NCBI GenBank assembly: GCA_949127735.1
Contig: CASBPX010000183.1
Coordinates: 1 to 48,104, forward strand
Direction: 5' to 3'
Source of the DNA: Candidatus Obscuribacterales bacterium
GTDB lineage: Bacteria; Cyanobacteriota; Vampirovibrionia; Obscuribacterales; Obscuribacteraceae
DNA length: 48,104 nt
Part shown: piece by piece, positions 23,391-32,190 of the stretch
Layout of the letters: each line of letters starts with the position of its first letter
Position numbering within the stretch: the stretch's first letter is position 1
Translations under genes and position numbers: made by a program
The notes under the pieces: generated by a model
The model's database searches: none
Told to the model about the DNA's origin: nothing
What the model saw: the letters and a program-made list of their open reading frames with translations, nothing else

Positions 23391-24476
23391 GTGGAAAATA
23401 AGGCTAATTACAACAGCGCCGGCAAAAAGAGCCTGAAAATTCTTTTGCTGGTGCGAGTTCTGGTAAGAGAATTCAGCGGCTTTTTGTTTTGCCTGACTGT
23501 GGCCTTTTCCACTTCGGTAATTCTCTTTTACAACTATTATCCGCATCAGTTATTACCTGGCGGCACCGCCATGACTTTCTCGCAAGCGGCTTACTACGCA
23601 TTGCTGATGATTTTTTTCGAAAGCCCTTTGCAATACGTGGAAGACATCAAACTCTCTCCACTATTTTTTCTGCTTCCGATTTTAGGCCTTGTTACGATTG
23701 CTGAAGGTGTAGTGCACCTCGGCAATCTACTTTTTCAGCACAAACGTTATTCCAAGGAGTGGCAGAAAATGATCGCCGAGACAATGGAAGGGCATGTGAT
23801 TGTCTGTGGTTTGGGTAATGTTGGTGTGAGAGTGGTGCAACATTTAAAACGCTTTTCTGAATCAGTGGTGGCAATTGAAAGCAATCCTGATGCTCGCTTT
23901 GTTGGTGAAGTAGCTGGTTACGAAGTGCCGGTGCTTTTTGGTGATGTGCGCGACGGTAAAATACTTGAGCAAGCCTCAGTAGCCAGAGCCAAAGCCATTA
24001 TTGCCGTTACCGATAACGATCTCGCCAATCTTGAAGCGGCCATGACAGCGCGCGAACTCAACCCCAAAATTCGCGTGGTGATTCGCATGTTTGATCAAAA
24101 ACTGGCCAAAAAGGTGGAAAAATTTATGGGCATTGAAGGAGCATATAGCTCGTCAGCACGCTCAGCTCGTCTATTTGCGCAGGCCGCCATTTCAGGCAAT
24201 ATTATCGATTCATTTGAATTTGGTGGCACCATTATCAATGCGCTGCAACTGGTAGTTGAACCCGACACCATTATCGTCGGACAATCTTTGGACTACTTGC
24301 GCAACAATTACGAAGTCACTGTTCTTTGTCATGAATCGAGCGAAGGTGTGGCCGACTGGAACCCTGCTCCAAGCACACCACTGGTTGTGGGCGATAAGCT
24401 ACTAATTATGACCGACCGAGACGGCTTAAACAGGCTGGCACCGGTTTCTAACAAGTTGGCTCTACCGCGCGACTAG
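23391..24476 (+). CDS. Channel-like membrane protein with TrkA-N domain
   Basis: A 361-residue protein with two membrane helices (about 28-52 and 86-112) around a loop, followed by a Rossmann RCK/TrkA-N domain (HVIVCGLGNVGVRVVQHL, then AIESNPDARF, VLFGDVRD, AIIAVTDNDLANLEAAM) and a C-terminal TrkA-C-like region (about 265-355). This is the architecture of two-helix potassium channels, but the loop reads MIFFESPLQYVEDIKL with no TVGYGD-type filter. Either selectivity differs or it is a ligand-gated regulator rather than a potassium channel. It starts at GTG 23391 with no good ribosome binding site. Confidence 0.85.
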   Translation: MENKANYNSAGKKSLKILLLVRVLVREFSGFLFCLTVAFSTSVILFYNYYPHQLLPGGTAMTFSQAAYYALLMIFFESPLQYVEDIKLSPLFFLLPILGLVTIAEGVVHLGNLLFQHKRYSKEWQKMIAETMEGHVIVCGLGNVGVRVVQHLKRFSESVVAIESNPDARFVGEVAGYEVPVLFGDVRDGKILEQASVARAKAIIAVTDNDLANLEAAMTARELNPKIRVVIRMFDQKLAKKVEKFMGIEGAYSSSARSARLFAQAAISGNIIDSFEFGGTIINALQLVVEPDTIIVGQSLDYLRNNYEVTVLCHESSEGVADWNPAPSTPLVVGDKLLIMTDRDGLNRLAPVSNKLALPRD

Positions 24477-24562
24477 TTGTCAATATGTTGCATACTTGCA
24501 ACTACTCGTTACAACCCTATAGATCTCTACCTAGTAAAGGGTTTTGTGGGTAATCTACTTTC

Positions 24563-25471
24563 ATGTTTAGTGTATTACCCACAGAAGACTATCGCGATCA
24601 AAAAACGCTTGATCGCTTGCTTCGCAAAATTGCAGCAAGCATGACTCGCTCTTGGACGATCATGGAAGTCTGCGCTGATCAGTCGCAGGTTTTGCAGGAA
24701 TACAATTTACTCAAGCGTTTGCCCGATGACCTGCATATCGTGCACGGCCCCGGATGTGCGGTGGCATCAGTGCCGGAACAAGTTTTTGACCGCGCTATCG
24801 CTAATGCAAAAGAGGCGAATGTAATTCTTTGTGCACCAGCAGAACTTTTGCGCATTCAAGGAACTCGTTGTGATTTACTGGAAGTCAAAGCCAGCGGCTT
24901 CGATGTGCGTGTGGTTTATTCGGCCATGGACTGCATTGCTGTCGCTCGAAGCAATGCCGACAAGCAGGTGGTTTTCTTCAACGTTGGGCTCGAAAGCGCT
25001 GCACAGATGGACGCATTGGCTGTGTGGCAGGCGCGCAGGCTAGGTGTGCAAAACTTTAAGCTGCTTTCTTATCATGCCATGGTGCCACCAGTTTGTGCAT
25101 CGATTTTCAGTCGCCCTGATAACCAGATTCACGGTCTGCTCGGCCCCGGACAGAATTGTTCGCTCACCGGTTATGAGCAGTATGAAGTTTTGAGCCGTCA
25201 GCATCAGATACCAGTAGTGGTGACAGGCTTCGAGCCGGTAGATGTTTTGGAAGGCATTCAAAAGTGCCTGTCTATGCTGGAATCAGGAAGAGTAGCGGTT
25301 GAAAATCAATACCGTCGTGCCGTAAACCGCGCCGGAAATTCTGAAGCCAGAGCTCTAATTTACGAAGTTTTCGAACCGGCCGAAAGAGAATGGCGGGGCA
25401 TGGGCACCATTGCCCAGAGCGGCTTTAAGCTCAAACCAGAATTTGCTGCTTACGACGCCTGCAGGCTTTAA
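24563..25471 (+). CDS. HypD-like protein lacking the iron-sulfur domain
   Basis: HypD, with HypC, carries and reduces the Fe(CN)2CO unit of [NiFe]-hydrogenases. This 302-residue protein is a clear homologue: TIMEVCADQSQVL (HypD: EVCGGHTH), VHGPGCAVASVPEQ (HypD: GPGCPVC), FFNVGLESAAQMDA, PVVVTGFEPVDVLEGI and EWRGMGTIAQSGFKL. However, C37 and C65 are kept while the second cysteine of GPGCPVC is A68, the GGHTH histidines are lost, and the chain stops at AAYDACRL before the cysteine-rich C-terminal [4Fe-4S] region. No other hyp or hydrogenase gene is in the window. It is probably repurposed. It overlaps the convergent gene by 4 bp. Confidence 0.85.
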   Translation: MFSVLPTEDYRDQKTLDRLLRKIAASMTRSWTIMEVCADQSQVLQEYNLLKRLPDDLHIVHGPGCAVASVPEQVFDRAIANAKEANVILCAPAELLRIQGTRCDLLEVKASGFDVRVVYSAMDCIAVARSNADKQVVFFNVGLESAAQMDALAVWQARRLGVQNFKLLSYHAMVPPVCASIFSRPDNQIHGLLGPGQNCSLTGYEQYEVLSRQHQIPVVVTGFEPVDVLEGIQKCLSMLESGRVAVENQYRRAVNRAGNSEARALIYEVFEPAEREWRGMGTIAQSGFKLKPEFAAYDACRL

Positions 25472-27018
25472 ACTCCGGGACAAGTCCAGCGGAAGAGCAG
25501 ACTGAGTACGCTCATCAAGGCAACAATAATTGCTGTGTTTTTTGGCGATAAACCCTGCACTCGAGTCAGACCAATATAGTTCATATAGCCCGTAAGCATT
25601 GTGGCCAGCATCATGCCCAGTGAAAGGGGCCCTAGAGCAATCCAGGCAAATACAAATGTCGCTTTGCTGTATGCCAGTACTCTGAATGTTCCTTCCAGAT
25701 CGCCTTTGCCACCCATGCGTCGGAATGCTTGATCAACGATAACCGCTCCCACTGTGACTGAAATGAAGCTTACAATCAAAGCCAAGAAAAAAATCAGAGG
25801 GTTCAGCTTGCCGATAGCGCACATAAGCGAACTGAGAATACAGGTGAAGACGGTGTATAGCAGCGGCTCTCCGAATCCGCCTGTCAGTGGCAGCGTCTGG
25901 AAGTAACCTTGTGGATTAGTGAGAATATCCTTGGTGACATTTAAGTTGTAGGTGGCAATACCAAGAATGTCATTTTTGCTGAAGCTCAGTCCAATGCTTT
26001 GTGGTGGCAATTCTTCCTGCGGTGGATTACCAGCACGAGCGAGAAGTTTATTGCGCCATTTCGGTTTGCCGCCAGCATCTTCAGAATTACTAATCCGTGG
26101 TTGCGGCCTGGCATTGGGCCATTGCTGCTGATTAGGTTGACCCTGATTTTGATTTACATCAACTTGACCGGCTGTGGCCGGTCCTCCAGTTTGTCCATGC
26201 TGACTGGCTTGAAAGCTTTGATTTTGATTGGCCTGAGCCATCTGTGCTTGATAAATAGCTTGTGCCTGTTGTTCAGCCTGAGTTGACGACAGATAAGCGT
26301 CCTGCGAGGCTGGTGCATATTGACCTTGAGCTGAACCGTTCTGTTGCTGCGCAGTTGCAGGGTTGCCATTCGCTTGTGGTGCCCCTGGCCAAACCGGTTG
26401 TTCATAGGCAGAATCTGGATAATTTTGCCCGGTGACTATAGGCAGAGCATTGAAGCGGATTGGATTAGCCTGACTGCCGCCGGCCGGTAAAGGCTTAGCT
26501 TGTGGCGGCGCTGCCGGCGGTTGAGGTTGATGGCGATTTTCTTCAACGAAGAGTTCCCATTTCGGCTCGGGAACAGGAGTCCAGGGGCTGTGCGGATTGG
26601 GCGCAGGTGCGTTCAATACAGGTGTGCGAGGAATATATTCACTGGAATTTGGATCGTCTTGCGGCCGCAACTGAGGCAGGGCTATACCGTCTGGTGCTAC
26701 AGGCTCGGTGGGGCCAACATAGCCCGCACTGACAGGGTAAGCCGCGGGCGGTTGCGTAGCTTCGAGCTGAGTCGGAAACCAGGGGTTCTGAGTCGGAGGC
26801 CCGGCTGGTTGGGGCGGATGCGACGGATTGATGGGAGCGGACGGCTGACCAGACGGCTGAGATGTCTGAGAAAACGTTGGGCCGCTTGGCGGCTGATATT
26901 GTTGCGTTGTTGTAGGTTCACCTGGATTATTGCCTGAAAAAGGCGTATAGCCGGGCAGCTGTGAGAAGAGATCGCTCTCCTCATCTACTTTTTTCTTTTT
27001 TTCTTCGCCGGATGCCAT
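25468..27018 (-). CDS. YIP1-domain membrane protein with long disordered N-terminus
   Basis: A 516-residue protein. Residues 1-335 are Pro, Gln, Asn and Ala-rich low complexity (for example TQPPAAYPVSAGYVGPTEP), predicted disordered and cytoplasmic; the first 15 residues are Lys/Glu-rich. The C-terminal 180 residues hold about five hydrophobic helices (LLYTVFTCILSSLMCAIG, FLALIVSFISVTVGAVIV, FVFAWIALGPLSLGMMLATM) preceded by ILTNPQGYFQTLP, the usual start of YIP1-type domains. No signal peptide is present. Function unknown; the tail may recruit partners to the membrane. Confidence 0.8.
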   Translation of the reverse strand: MASGEEKKKKVDEESDLFSQLPGYTPFSGNNPGEPTTTQQYQPPSGPTFSQTSQPSGQPSAPINPSHPPQPAGPPTQNPWFPTQLEATQPPAAYPVSAGYVGPTEPVAPDGIALPQLRPQDDPNSSEYIPRTPVLNAPAPNPHSPWTPVPEPKWELFVEENRHQPQPPAAPPQAKPLPAGGSQANPIRFNALPIVTGQNYPDSAYEQPVWPGAPQANGNPATAQQQNGSAQGQYAPASQDAYLSSTQAEQQAQAIYQAQMAQANQNQSFQASQHGQTGGPATAGQVDVNQNQGQPNQQQWPNARPQPRISNSEDAGGKPKWRNKLLARAGNPPQEELPPQSIGLSFSKNDILGIATYNLNVTKDILTNPQGYFQTLPLTGGFGEPLLYTVFTCILSSLMCAIGKLNPLIFFLALIVSFISVTVGAVIVDQAFRRMGGKGDLEGTFRVLAYSKATFVFAWIALGPLSLGMMLATMLTGYMNYIGLTRVQGLSPKNTAIIVALMSVLSLLFRWTCPGV

Positions 27019-27155
27019 ACTCCAATTCTACCCACTCCGCCCCTTTTAGCACCCAAATAAGTTACCAGTGTGGATTTACAGGCACATTTCAAGATCCTGC
27101 TGACGGCTGACTATGGTTTACTGTAAAGCTAATTTACGACCTAAGTGGAGCTGGC

Positions 27156-29282
27156 ATGACGGCCGATCAAAAATCAGTGCAGAAGAAAGTAATTTGGCGG
27201 CTTTTTCTCATTAGTTTACTGTCTCTCTTTTGCGAAATGCTCGTTATTCGCTGGCTCTCTACCGAAATTCGCGTCTTTGCTTACTTTAAAAATTTGCCTT
27301 TGATGGCCGCATTTCTTGGGCTCGGTTTGGGTTTCTTGTGGACCGATCGCAAAATTGATTTCATGAAATGGTCGAGCATTAGTTTGCTTTACTTTGCCGG
27401 CCTCGTGATTGTAGCTATAGCTCTTAATTTAACTCACATGACCATCTTCGATACATCTAAAGTGATGTTCTTTGGTGATTATGGTTTTCAAGATCACGGC
27501 ATGGGGCGCACTATAATCAATCTGGCAATTATGGTTGCAGTGTTTGCTCTATCAGCTTCAATTTTTGTGGGCCTGGGTCAGCAAACCGGCCAGCTCTTCG
27601 ACAAACTCAAACCACTTACTGCCTATTCTATTAACGTGGCCGGAGCTCTGGCCGGAATTGTTTTATTCAGTGTTCTCAGCAACTTTGCTCTTGATCCAGG
27701 GGTTTGGCTGGTGGTAGCTGGCGTGCTCTATCTGCTTGTGGATCGGCGTATCTCGCCTGTGTTTCTAATTGTTCTGGGCATTGCTTATTCATGTTATCTG
27801 GCACCATATATGGCGAAGATGCTATTTCATGATGGCTACGTCAAAACTGTGTGGTCACCTTACTATCGCATCGATGTCACTAAAGCCAGAATGCTGGAAG
27901 GCAGCAAGACTCTCGATGTAGGCTATGACATTTTTATCAATTACGACAGCTTTCAGAGCATGCTTAATTGCGGTCCTGAAATGCTTGCTCAAGTAAGCGA
28001 AGAAAAAAAGAAAATCATGCTCGATTTTTATGAAAGATCATTTCGAGTGGTCAATAAAGAGCATCCTAATGTCCTGATTCTAGGCTCGGGCAGCGGCAGT
28101 GACGTGGCGGCGGCGCTGCGGTGTGGGGCCGCACATATCGACGCGGTGGAGCTTGATCGTTGTATTTATGATCTTGGTAAAGAACTGCACCCTGAACGTC
28201 CATATGACTCGCCTAAGGTATCAGTGCATATTATGGATGCTCGAACATACCTGCAAAACTGCCGCACCAAATACGATATCATCGTCTATGCCATGTTAGA
28301 CAGTCACACTGCATTTTCGTCACTGTCATCACTGCGCACCGACAATTTTATTTTCACAGTAGATGCATATAAAGATGCTGCCAAGCTTTTGAAACCAGAC
28401 GGCTACATTGCTGTCTGTTTCATTTGTCATCCGGACTGGCTCTTTGACAGACACAGCAAAGACCTTTATTTGGCCACTAAAACTCCGCCAGTGGGCTACC
28501 ACTGGGTGTCGTCTATGCCTACCGGATTTTTAGTCGCTGGCCCCACTATCAAAGACGCTTCTGCTCTGAATTTTTCTCATCCGCCTCGCGTGGTTAACTT
28601 GAACAGTAATATTCCTGAAATTACTGATGACTGGCCTTTTTTGTTTTTGCCCGAACGCGGCATTCCACTCGTTTATTTTCTGCCCATCTTCGCCGTGCTC
28701 ATACTCAGTCTGCTGCCTGTATCCAAGCTGGTTATGGAAGGAAGCGCATCAGCTCTCAACTGGCAAATGTTCTTCCTTGGTATGGGTTTTATGCTTTTGG
28801 AAGTTAGAGGCATGTCTGCCATGTCGTTATTGTGTGGTGCCACCTGGACGGTCAACAGCATCGTCATTGGTGGCGTAATGGTGGCAATATTGCTTGGCAA
28901 CGTACTGGCTGCGCGCTTGCCAACTAAGTCGGTAACGATACTTGTGGGCTTGACTATGGTGACAATTTTGTTATCCAATTTGGTCGATGTCAACAGTCTC
29001 AATAGTATGAATACCACTCTGGCAATGGCAGTAGGCACAGCTATTTTCCTCTGTCCTTTATTGTTCGCCGGCACGGTCTTTTCCACCATTTTCAAACAGT
29101 CTCTGGCGCCCAGTCGCGCACTGGCTTTTAACATGATGGGTGGACTTTTAGGGGTAACTATTGAGTATGCCTCTATGGCCTTCGGCATCAAAGCCCTGGC
29201 CTGGATTGCAGTGCTCATTTACCTGGCGGTGCTGGTGTTCGAAATCAGACGTCAGCCTGCTCCCACAGCGGCTGCCGACTGA
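27156..29282 (+). CDS. Membrane spermidine-synthase-like methyltransferase-fold protein
   Basis: A 708-residue fusion. About six or seven membrane helices (12-225), then a spermidine-synthase/SAM-binding domain (about 300-430) with VLILGSGSGSDVAAALRCGA, HIDAVELDR, VHIMDARTYL and SSLSSLRTDNFIFTVDAYKDA. A second membrane block (about 510-700) completes it. Proteins of this build are common in bacteria, but no polyamine synthase activity can be assumed because the aminopropyl-transferase catalytic residues are not clearly present. ATG 27156 has GGAG five bases upstream. It diverges from the YIP1 gene. Confidence 0.85.
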   Translation: MTADQKSVQKKVIWRLFLISLLSLFCEMLVIRWLSTEIRVFAYFKNLPLMAAFLGLGLGFLWTDRKIDFMKWSSISLLYFAGLVIVAIALNLTHMTIFDTSKVMFFGDYGFQDHGMGRTIINLAIMVAVFALSASIFVGLGQQTGQLFDKLKPLTAYSINVAGALAGIVLFSVLSNFALDPGVWLVVAGVLYLLVDRRISPVFLIVLGIAYSCYLAPYMAKMLFHDGYVKTVWSPYYRIDVTKARMLEGSKTLDVGYDIFINYDSFQSMLNCGPEMLAQVSEEKKKIMLDFYERSFRVVNKEHPNVLILGSGSGSDVAAALRCGAAHIDAVELDRCIYDLGKELHPERPYDSPKVSVHIMDARTYLQNCRTKYDIIVYAMLDSHTAFSSLSSLRTDNFIFTVDAYKDAAKLLKPDGYIAVCFICHPDWLFDRHSKDLYLATKTPPVGYHWVSSMPTGFLVAGPTIKDASALNFSHPPRVVNLNSNIPEITDDWPFLFLPERGIPLVYFLPIFAVLILSLLPVSKLVMEGSASALNWQMFFLGMGFMLLEVRGMSAMSLLCGATWTVNSIVIGGVMVAILLGNVLAARLPTKSVTILVGLTMVTILLSNLVDVNSLNSMNTTLAMAVGTAIFLCPLLFAGTVFSTIFKQSLAPSRALAFNMMGGLLGVTIEYASMAFGIKALAWIAVLIYLAVLVFEIRRQPAPTAAAD

Positions 29283-29587
29283 ATATATTTTCAGCCCACC
29301 TAAATTAAATCTTGACGTGCTGTCGGTGCTACCAGTGGTGCTTGAAAGCTGGGCCCCGGTGGCAGCCGACAATAAATTGTAGGCAAATGACAATCTCGCC
29401 GCTAGCATCTTGAATACCGATTATTGTTGCTTGCATATTGTCTTATAGGCACTTGTCAGGGATAATAACTGCGAGCTGAAAAGTGGCTATCTGTGAGCGT
29501 TACGCTAATCGGCAAACAAAAATTCGTATGTATAAGCACTGTATATGTGTGACCGTGCAATATGAATGTGTAGTGAATGCATGGTGA
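29283..29587. other. Intergenic region without clear gene
   Basis: No supported coding frame. It contains a cluster of GAATG-type words near 29561-29597 (GAATGTG, GAATGCA, GAATGCA, GAATGAT) just before the start of the next small gene. No RNA gene was recognised. Confidence 0.5.
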
Positions 29588-29980
29588 ATGCAGAATGATA
29601 GAGGAATAGCAAAAAAAATGGCATCTCCGACGATCTTGCGTGCGTCCGATCCTGTGGTGGGCACTAATGCTGGCAAAAGCTCCTTGATTTCAACCAAGTT
29701 GGCTGCACGTCGTGACACCACTGAGTTAAAGCAAGACGTGGTTACACTCTCAGCTGGCTATCGATCTTTGATGAGAGACGATACTCTGGCCGGCCGCAAT
29801 GCTGCCCGTGTTTTTAAAAACGAAGAACGCGAAGATGGATGCTCACGAATGAAAATGGTTAACAGATTACGCCAAAAAGAAAAATGGTTGATCTGGAAAG
29901 AATTTTTCAGAGACTTCGACAATCATGTTGGCGTTTTTTTCCAAAAGTGTTCGCCGGTTAGCTGGACTAATCATCACTAG
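29588..29980 (+). CDS. Small basic protein, tentative
   Basis: A 130-residue frame with many Lys and Arg (SLMRDDTLAGRNAARVFKNE, KMVNRLRQKEKWLIWKEFF) and no signal or membrane helix. ATG 29618, preceded by GAGG, is an alternative start, giving 120 residues. An opposite-strand frame covers part of it but reads less like a protein. No family is recognised, and the gene is only moderately likely to be real. Confidence 0.45.
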   Translation: MQNDRGIAKKMASPTILRASDPVVGTNAGKSSLISTKLAARRDTTELKQDVVTLSAGYRSLMRDDTLAGRNAARVFKNEEREDGCSRMKMVNRLRQKEKWLIWKEFFRDFDNHVGVFFQKCSPVSWTNHH

Positions 29981-30009
29981 GTCTACTGAGATGAGACTAG
30001 CGAAACTGT

Positions 30010-30822
30010 TTATTGAATCTTAGAATCAGGCGGTTCAGGTTTCAATCCTAACTGATTGTCAAAAATCTTTTGATCAACTCTGAAGGCATCTGAGCTGACT
30101 ATAAGATCGCCTGAAAATGGTGAGCCGAAAAGCACCACCAGATACATATTTAGTGATATCAGCAGCGATACCATACAGGTCATTGCCATTTGGGCTCTGG
30201 CGCTTTCGATGCCGAAGAAATAAGTAAAGATTATTGTCACGACTGCGCCAATGATAAGCACCGACCATTCCACCGCCGGAATGCCATGCTGAGCCATATT
30301 GGTACGCGCTCGGCGAAAATCCCAGACCTGGCAGGCTTCTTGCACAGCAATGGGATAAATCGCTTTTTGATTTTCACTGACCGGTTCAAAATCCATAACT
30401 TCTTTCATCAGTTCAATCACCGCCTGCCTGGCAGGCAGACTGATACGACCTTGTTCCATGGCCGGCCACTCGTCGGTCAATACCTGTTTGACATAGGAAT
30501 TGCAGAGAATGCGGATTTTGGTGCATTTTTTTTCGGGGAAGCTGCCGCTTAAAAGAAAGACGTCAGCTAAAGAGTTTGCTTCTTGTTCAACAATTGCGCG
30601 CGCAGTTTGAAATTTAGTCATGGCGTCGACCACAATTAGACCAAGCAGCACGGCGTACATAGTGCCTACTACCGAGAGCAGATAACCGCCTACTTCATGG
30701 CAGCGTTTCAATTTATCGAGGTGGAAAGTGCGGCGCACAAATAGCAAACCGAGCACAGACAACAACGACACTGCGGCGATTAAAGAAAAACCAACGACAT
30801 AAGAATCAATGTTCATTGCCAT
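30010..30822 (-). CDS. DUF4239 bestrophin-like membrane protein
   Basis: A 270-residue integral membrane protein of the DUF4239 (bestrophin-like) family. N-terminal helix about 8-29, then CHEVGGYLLSVVGTMYAVLLGLIVVD (second helix about 44-66), a long soluble helical region with EQEANSLADVFLLSG, and two C-terminal helices (EWSVLIIGAVVTIIFTYFFG, MTCMVSLLISLNMYLVVLFG) ending at FSGDLIVSSDAF, all as in the family. Transport or regulatory function is unproven for the family. Confidence 0.85.
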   Translation of the reverse strand: MAMNIDSYVVGFSLIAAVSLLSVLGLLFVRRTFHLDKLKRCHEVGGYLLSVVGTMYAVLLGLIVVDAMTKFQTARAIVEQEANSLADVFLLSGSFPEKKCTKIRILCNSYVKQVLTDEWPAMEQGRISLPARQAVIELMKEVMDFEPVSENQKAIYPIAVQEACQVWDFRRARTNMAQHGIPAVEWSVLIIGAVVTIIFTYFFGIESARAQMAMTCMVSLLISLNMYLVVLFGSPFSGDLIVSSDAFRVDQKIFDNQLGLKPEPPDSKIQ

Positions 30823-30965
30823 AGTTTCGCCGCTTTTGCGAAATTCTTCAACCGGGTCGGTGCGGGGTGTTTTTCTCGATGGTTTTCTTCAAGCCATTTT
30901 TGAGATTTAGGAACCCAGTACGCCCGTAACTTTAACTTTGTTTGCCACTAAATACGGTGCCAACG

Positions 30966-31103
30966 CTAATCTGCCCAGTGACGAATTCTGGTGAACATAT
31001 CAACGAACATTCTCGCCAGGGCTGAGACCTCGTCATGAGCGGCGGCGAGCAGAAAGACGGCCGCGCCGGTAATCACAATTGAGTAAAACAAAAGGGCTGC
31101 CAT
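30966..31103 (-). CDS. 45-residue single-helix membrane protein
   Basis: A short frame starting at ATG 31103 behind GGAGAG about 5 nt upstream. It encodes one hydrophobic helix (about residues 3-21, ALLFYSIVITGAAVFLLAA) followed by an amphipathic, basic C-terminus (ARMFVDMFTRIRHWAD) and a TAG stop. The ribosome binding site, the helix and its place between MerC and DUF4239 genes in the same direction support a real small gene. No family is recognised. Confidence 0.55.
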   Translation of the reverse strand: MAALLFYSIVITGAAVFLLAAAHDEVSALARMFVDMFTRIRHWAD

Positions 31104-31170
31104 TGGGCTCTCCAGCTTCGTAATGCTGAAGCCAGTATCTTTCCAAGTGCACTAAGGTAAGGTTAAGGCC

Positions 31171-31202
31171 AATATTAATGCTGGTCAATATTAATGCTGG
31201 TC
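31171..31202. repeat. Perfect 16-bp tandem duplication at the MerC stop
   Basis: AATATTAATGCTGGTC occurs twice in direct succession (31171-31186 and 31187-31202). The right copy contains the end of the MerC-like gene (DQH-stop), and the left copy repeats this stop region just downstream. It also yields two TAAT/ATTA-rich dyads. Probably a slippage duplication. Confidence 0.9.
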
Positions 31203-31718
31203 AATGTTCGGCGGGTTCGGCTCGGCGGCATTCTGCTGGCCGTGAGCGCAAGCACCGGCACCGTGCTGGTCAAGGTCTGATGAACAGTTCTTATGAGCAA
31301 GAAAACTGCCGTGAGTGAGTTTGCGATTGAGCAAATGTGTTCCTACCAATAGTAAATTGCCAACTGAAATTAGAGGCAGTTCAAGATTGGCTGGAAATTG
31401 ACCCCGCAAAAGTGCAACCGCGCCCACTAAAGACAAGCCGCTGACCAGACCGGCCAGGGCTACTGGTTTTTTATGGGCGTAATAACCAGGAATGATGGCA
31501 AACACGGCAAAACCGACAATCAGCGCAATCAATATGTTTTCTGTGGCTTCACTCTGCAACCACTGCCATTTCATTCCTATAAATGGAATAGCGGCCACGA
31601 TAAAGGGCATGGCCAGACAATGAATCAGGCACAATACAGAGGCAAAAATACCCAGATTATCCAGCGAAAGAATGGTTTTTTCCTGGGTAGTTTCAGCAGT
31701 GTCTTTTACTTCAGCCAT
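31191..31718 (-). CDS. MerC-domain membrane protein
   Basis: A 175-residue protein with four membrane helices of the MerC family, known for mercuric-ion uptake but often found with metal regulators. The metal-binding helix carries SVLCLIHCLAMPF (C30, H33, C34). Further helices are ENILIALIVGFAVFAIIPG, KPVALAGLVSGLSLVGAVALL and LPLISVGNLLLVGTHLL. The C-terminal tail is His/Cys-rich (HKNCSSDLDQHGAGACAHG) and may bind metal. The gene starts 3 bp after the Fur-family gene stop, so the two are cotranscribed, which suggests zinc or another metal rather than a mer operon; no other mer gene is present. Confidence 0.85.
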   Translation of the reverse strand: MAEVKDTAETTQEKTILSLDNLGIFASVLCLIHCLAMPFIVAAIPFIGMKWQWLQSEATENILIALIVGFAVFAIIPGYYAHKKPVALAGLVSGLSLVGAVALLRGQFPANLELPLISVGNLLLVGTHLLNRKLTHGSFLAHKNCSSDLDQHGAGACAHGQQNAAEPNPPNIDQH

Positions 31719-31721
31719 GGT

Positions 31722-32159
31722 TCAGCGCTTGCGTTGCTTCAAGTTACAATCCCGACAGAGACCGAAAATTTCAAGCACATGCCCCTTAATCTGAAAACCA
31801 TAATTGCTTCTAATGCTGTCTTCGAATTGTTCTATCAGACATTCGTCAAGGTGCAAGCTTGTGCGGCAGGCTTCGCATACCAGGTGGTGATGATGCTCAC
31901 CCGGCCGTACAAGTTCGTAGCGGCGCTCGCCGTCGCCCAGTTGCACCGCTTGTACGAGACCTTGCCCTACCAGAGACTCAAGTGAGCGGTAGACCGTAGT
32001 CAGACCGGGAGCTTTGGGATCTTCAGTGCGCATTAAGCCGTGAATATCTTGGGCGCTGGTCATATCGTGGGCGCGCTCAAGATACTCGAGTACTTTTCTG
32101 GCGCCCTTAGTCATTTTGGCATTGGGGCTTATAGTTGAGACGTGTTTATGCTCTGGCAT
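31722..32159 (-). CDS. Fur-family metal-responsive repressor
   Basis: A 145-residue Fur-superfamily protein. The winged helix is visible (TKGARKVLEYLERAHDMTSA, then GLTTVYRSLESLVGQGLV). The metal-binding part has PGEHHHHLVCEACRTSLHLDE and the second cysteine pair LCRDC near the end, so both structural-zinc CxxC pairs are present. The type (Zur, Fur or PerR) cannot be fixed; pairing with a MerC transporter favours zinc or a related metal. It sits 31 bp after the response regulator gene and 3 bp before the merC-like gene, suggesting one operon. Confidence 0.93.
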   Translation of the reverse strand: MPEHKHVSTISPNAKMTKGARKVLEYLERAHDMTSAQDIHGLMRTEDPKAPGLTTVYRSLESLVGQGLVQAVQLGDGERRYELVRPGEHHHHLVCEACRTSLHLDECLIEQFEDSIRSNYGFQIKGHVLEIFGLCRDCNLKQRKR

Positions 32160-32190
32160 CTTTTAAGAATACCAGAAAGACAAGACTTTC

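Noticed and set aside
24563-25471. Full hydrogenase maturation gene hypD
   Set aside because: Key cysteines and the cluster-binding C-terminus are absent and no other hydrogenase gene is present, so only a HypD-like call is justified.
31191-31718. Part of a mercury-resistance operon
   Set aside because: No merA, merT, merP or MerR-type regulator; the neighbour is a Fur-family protein.
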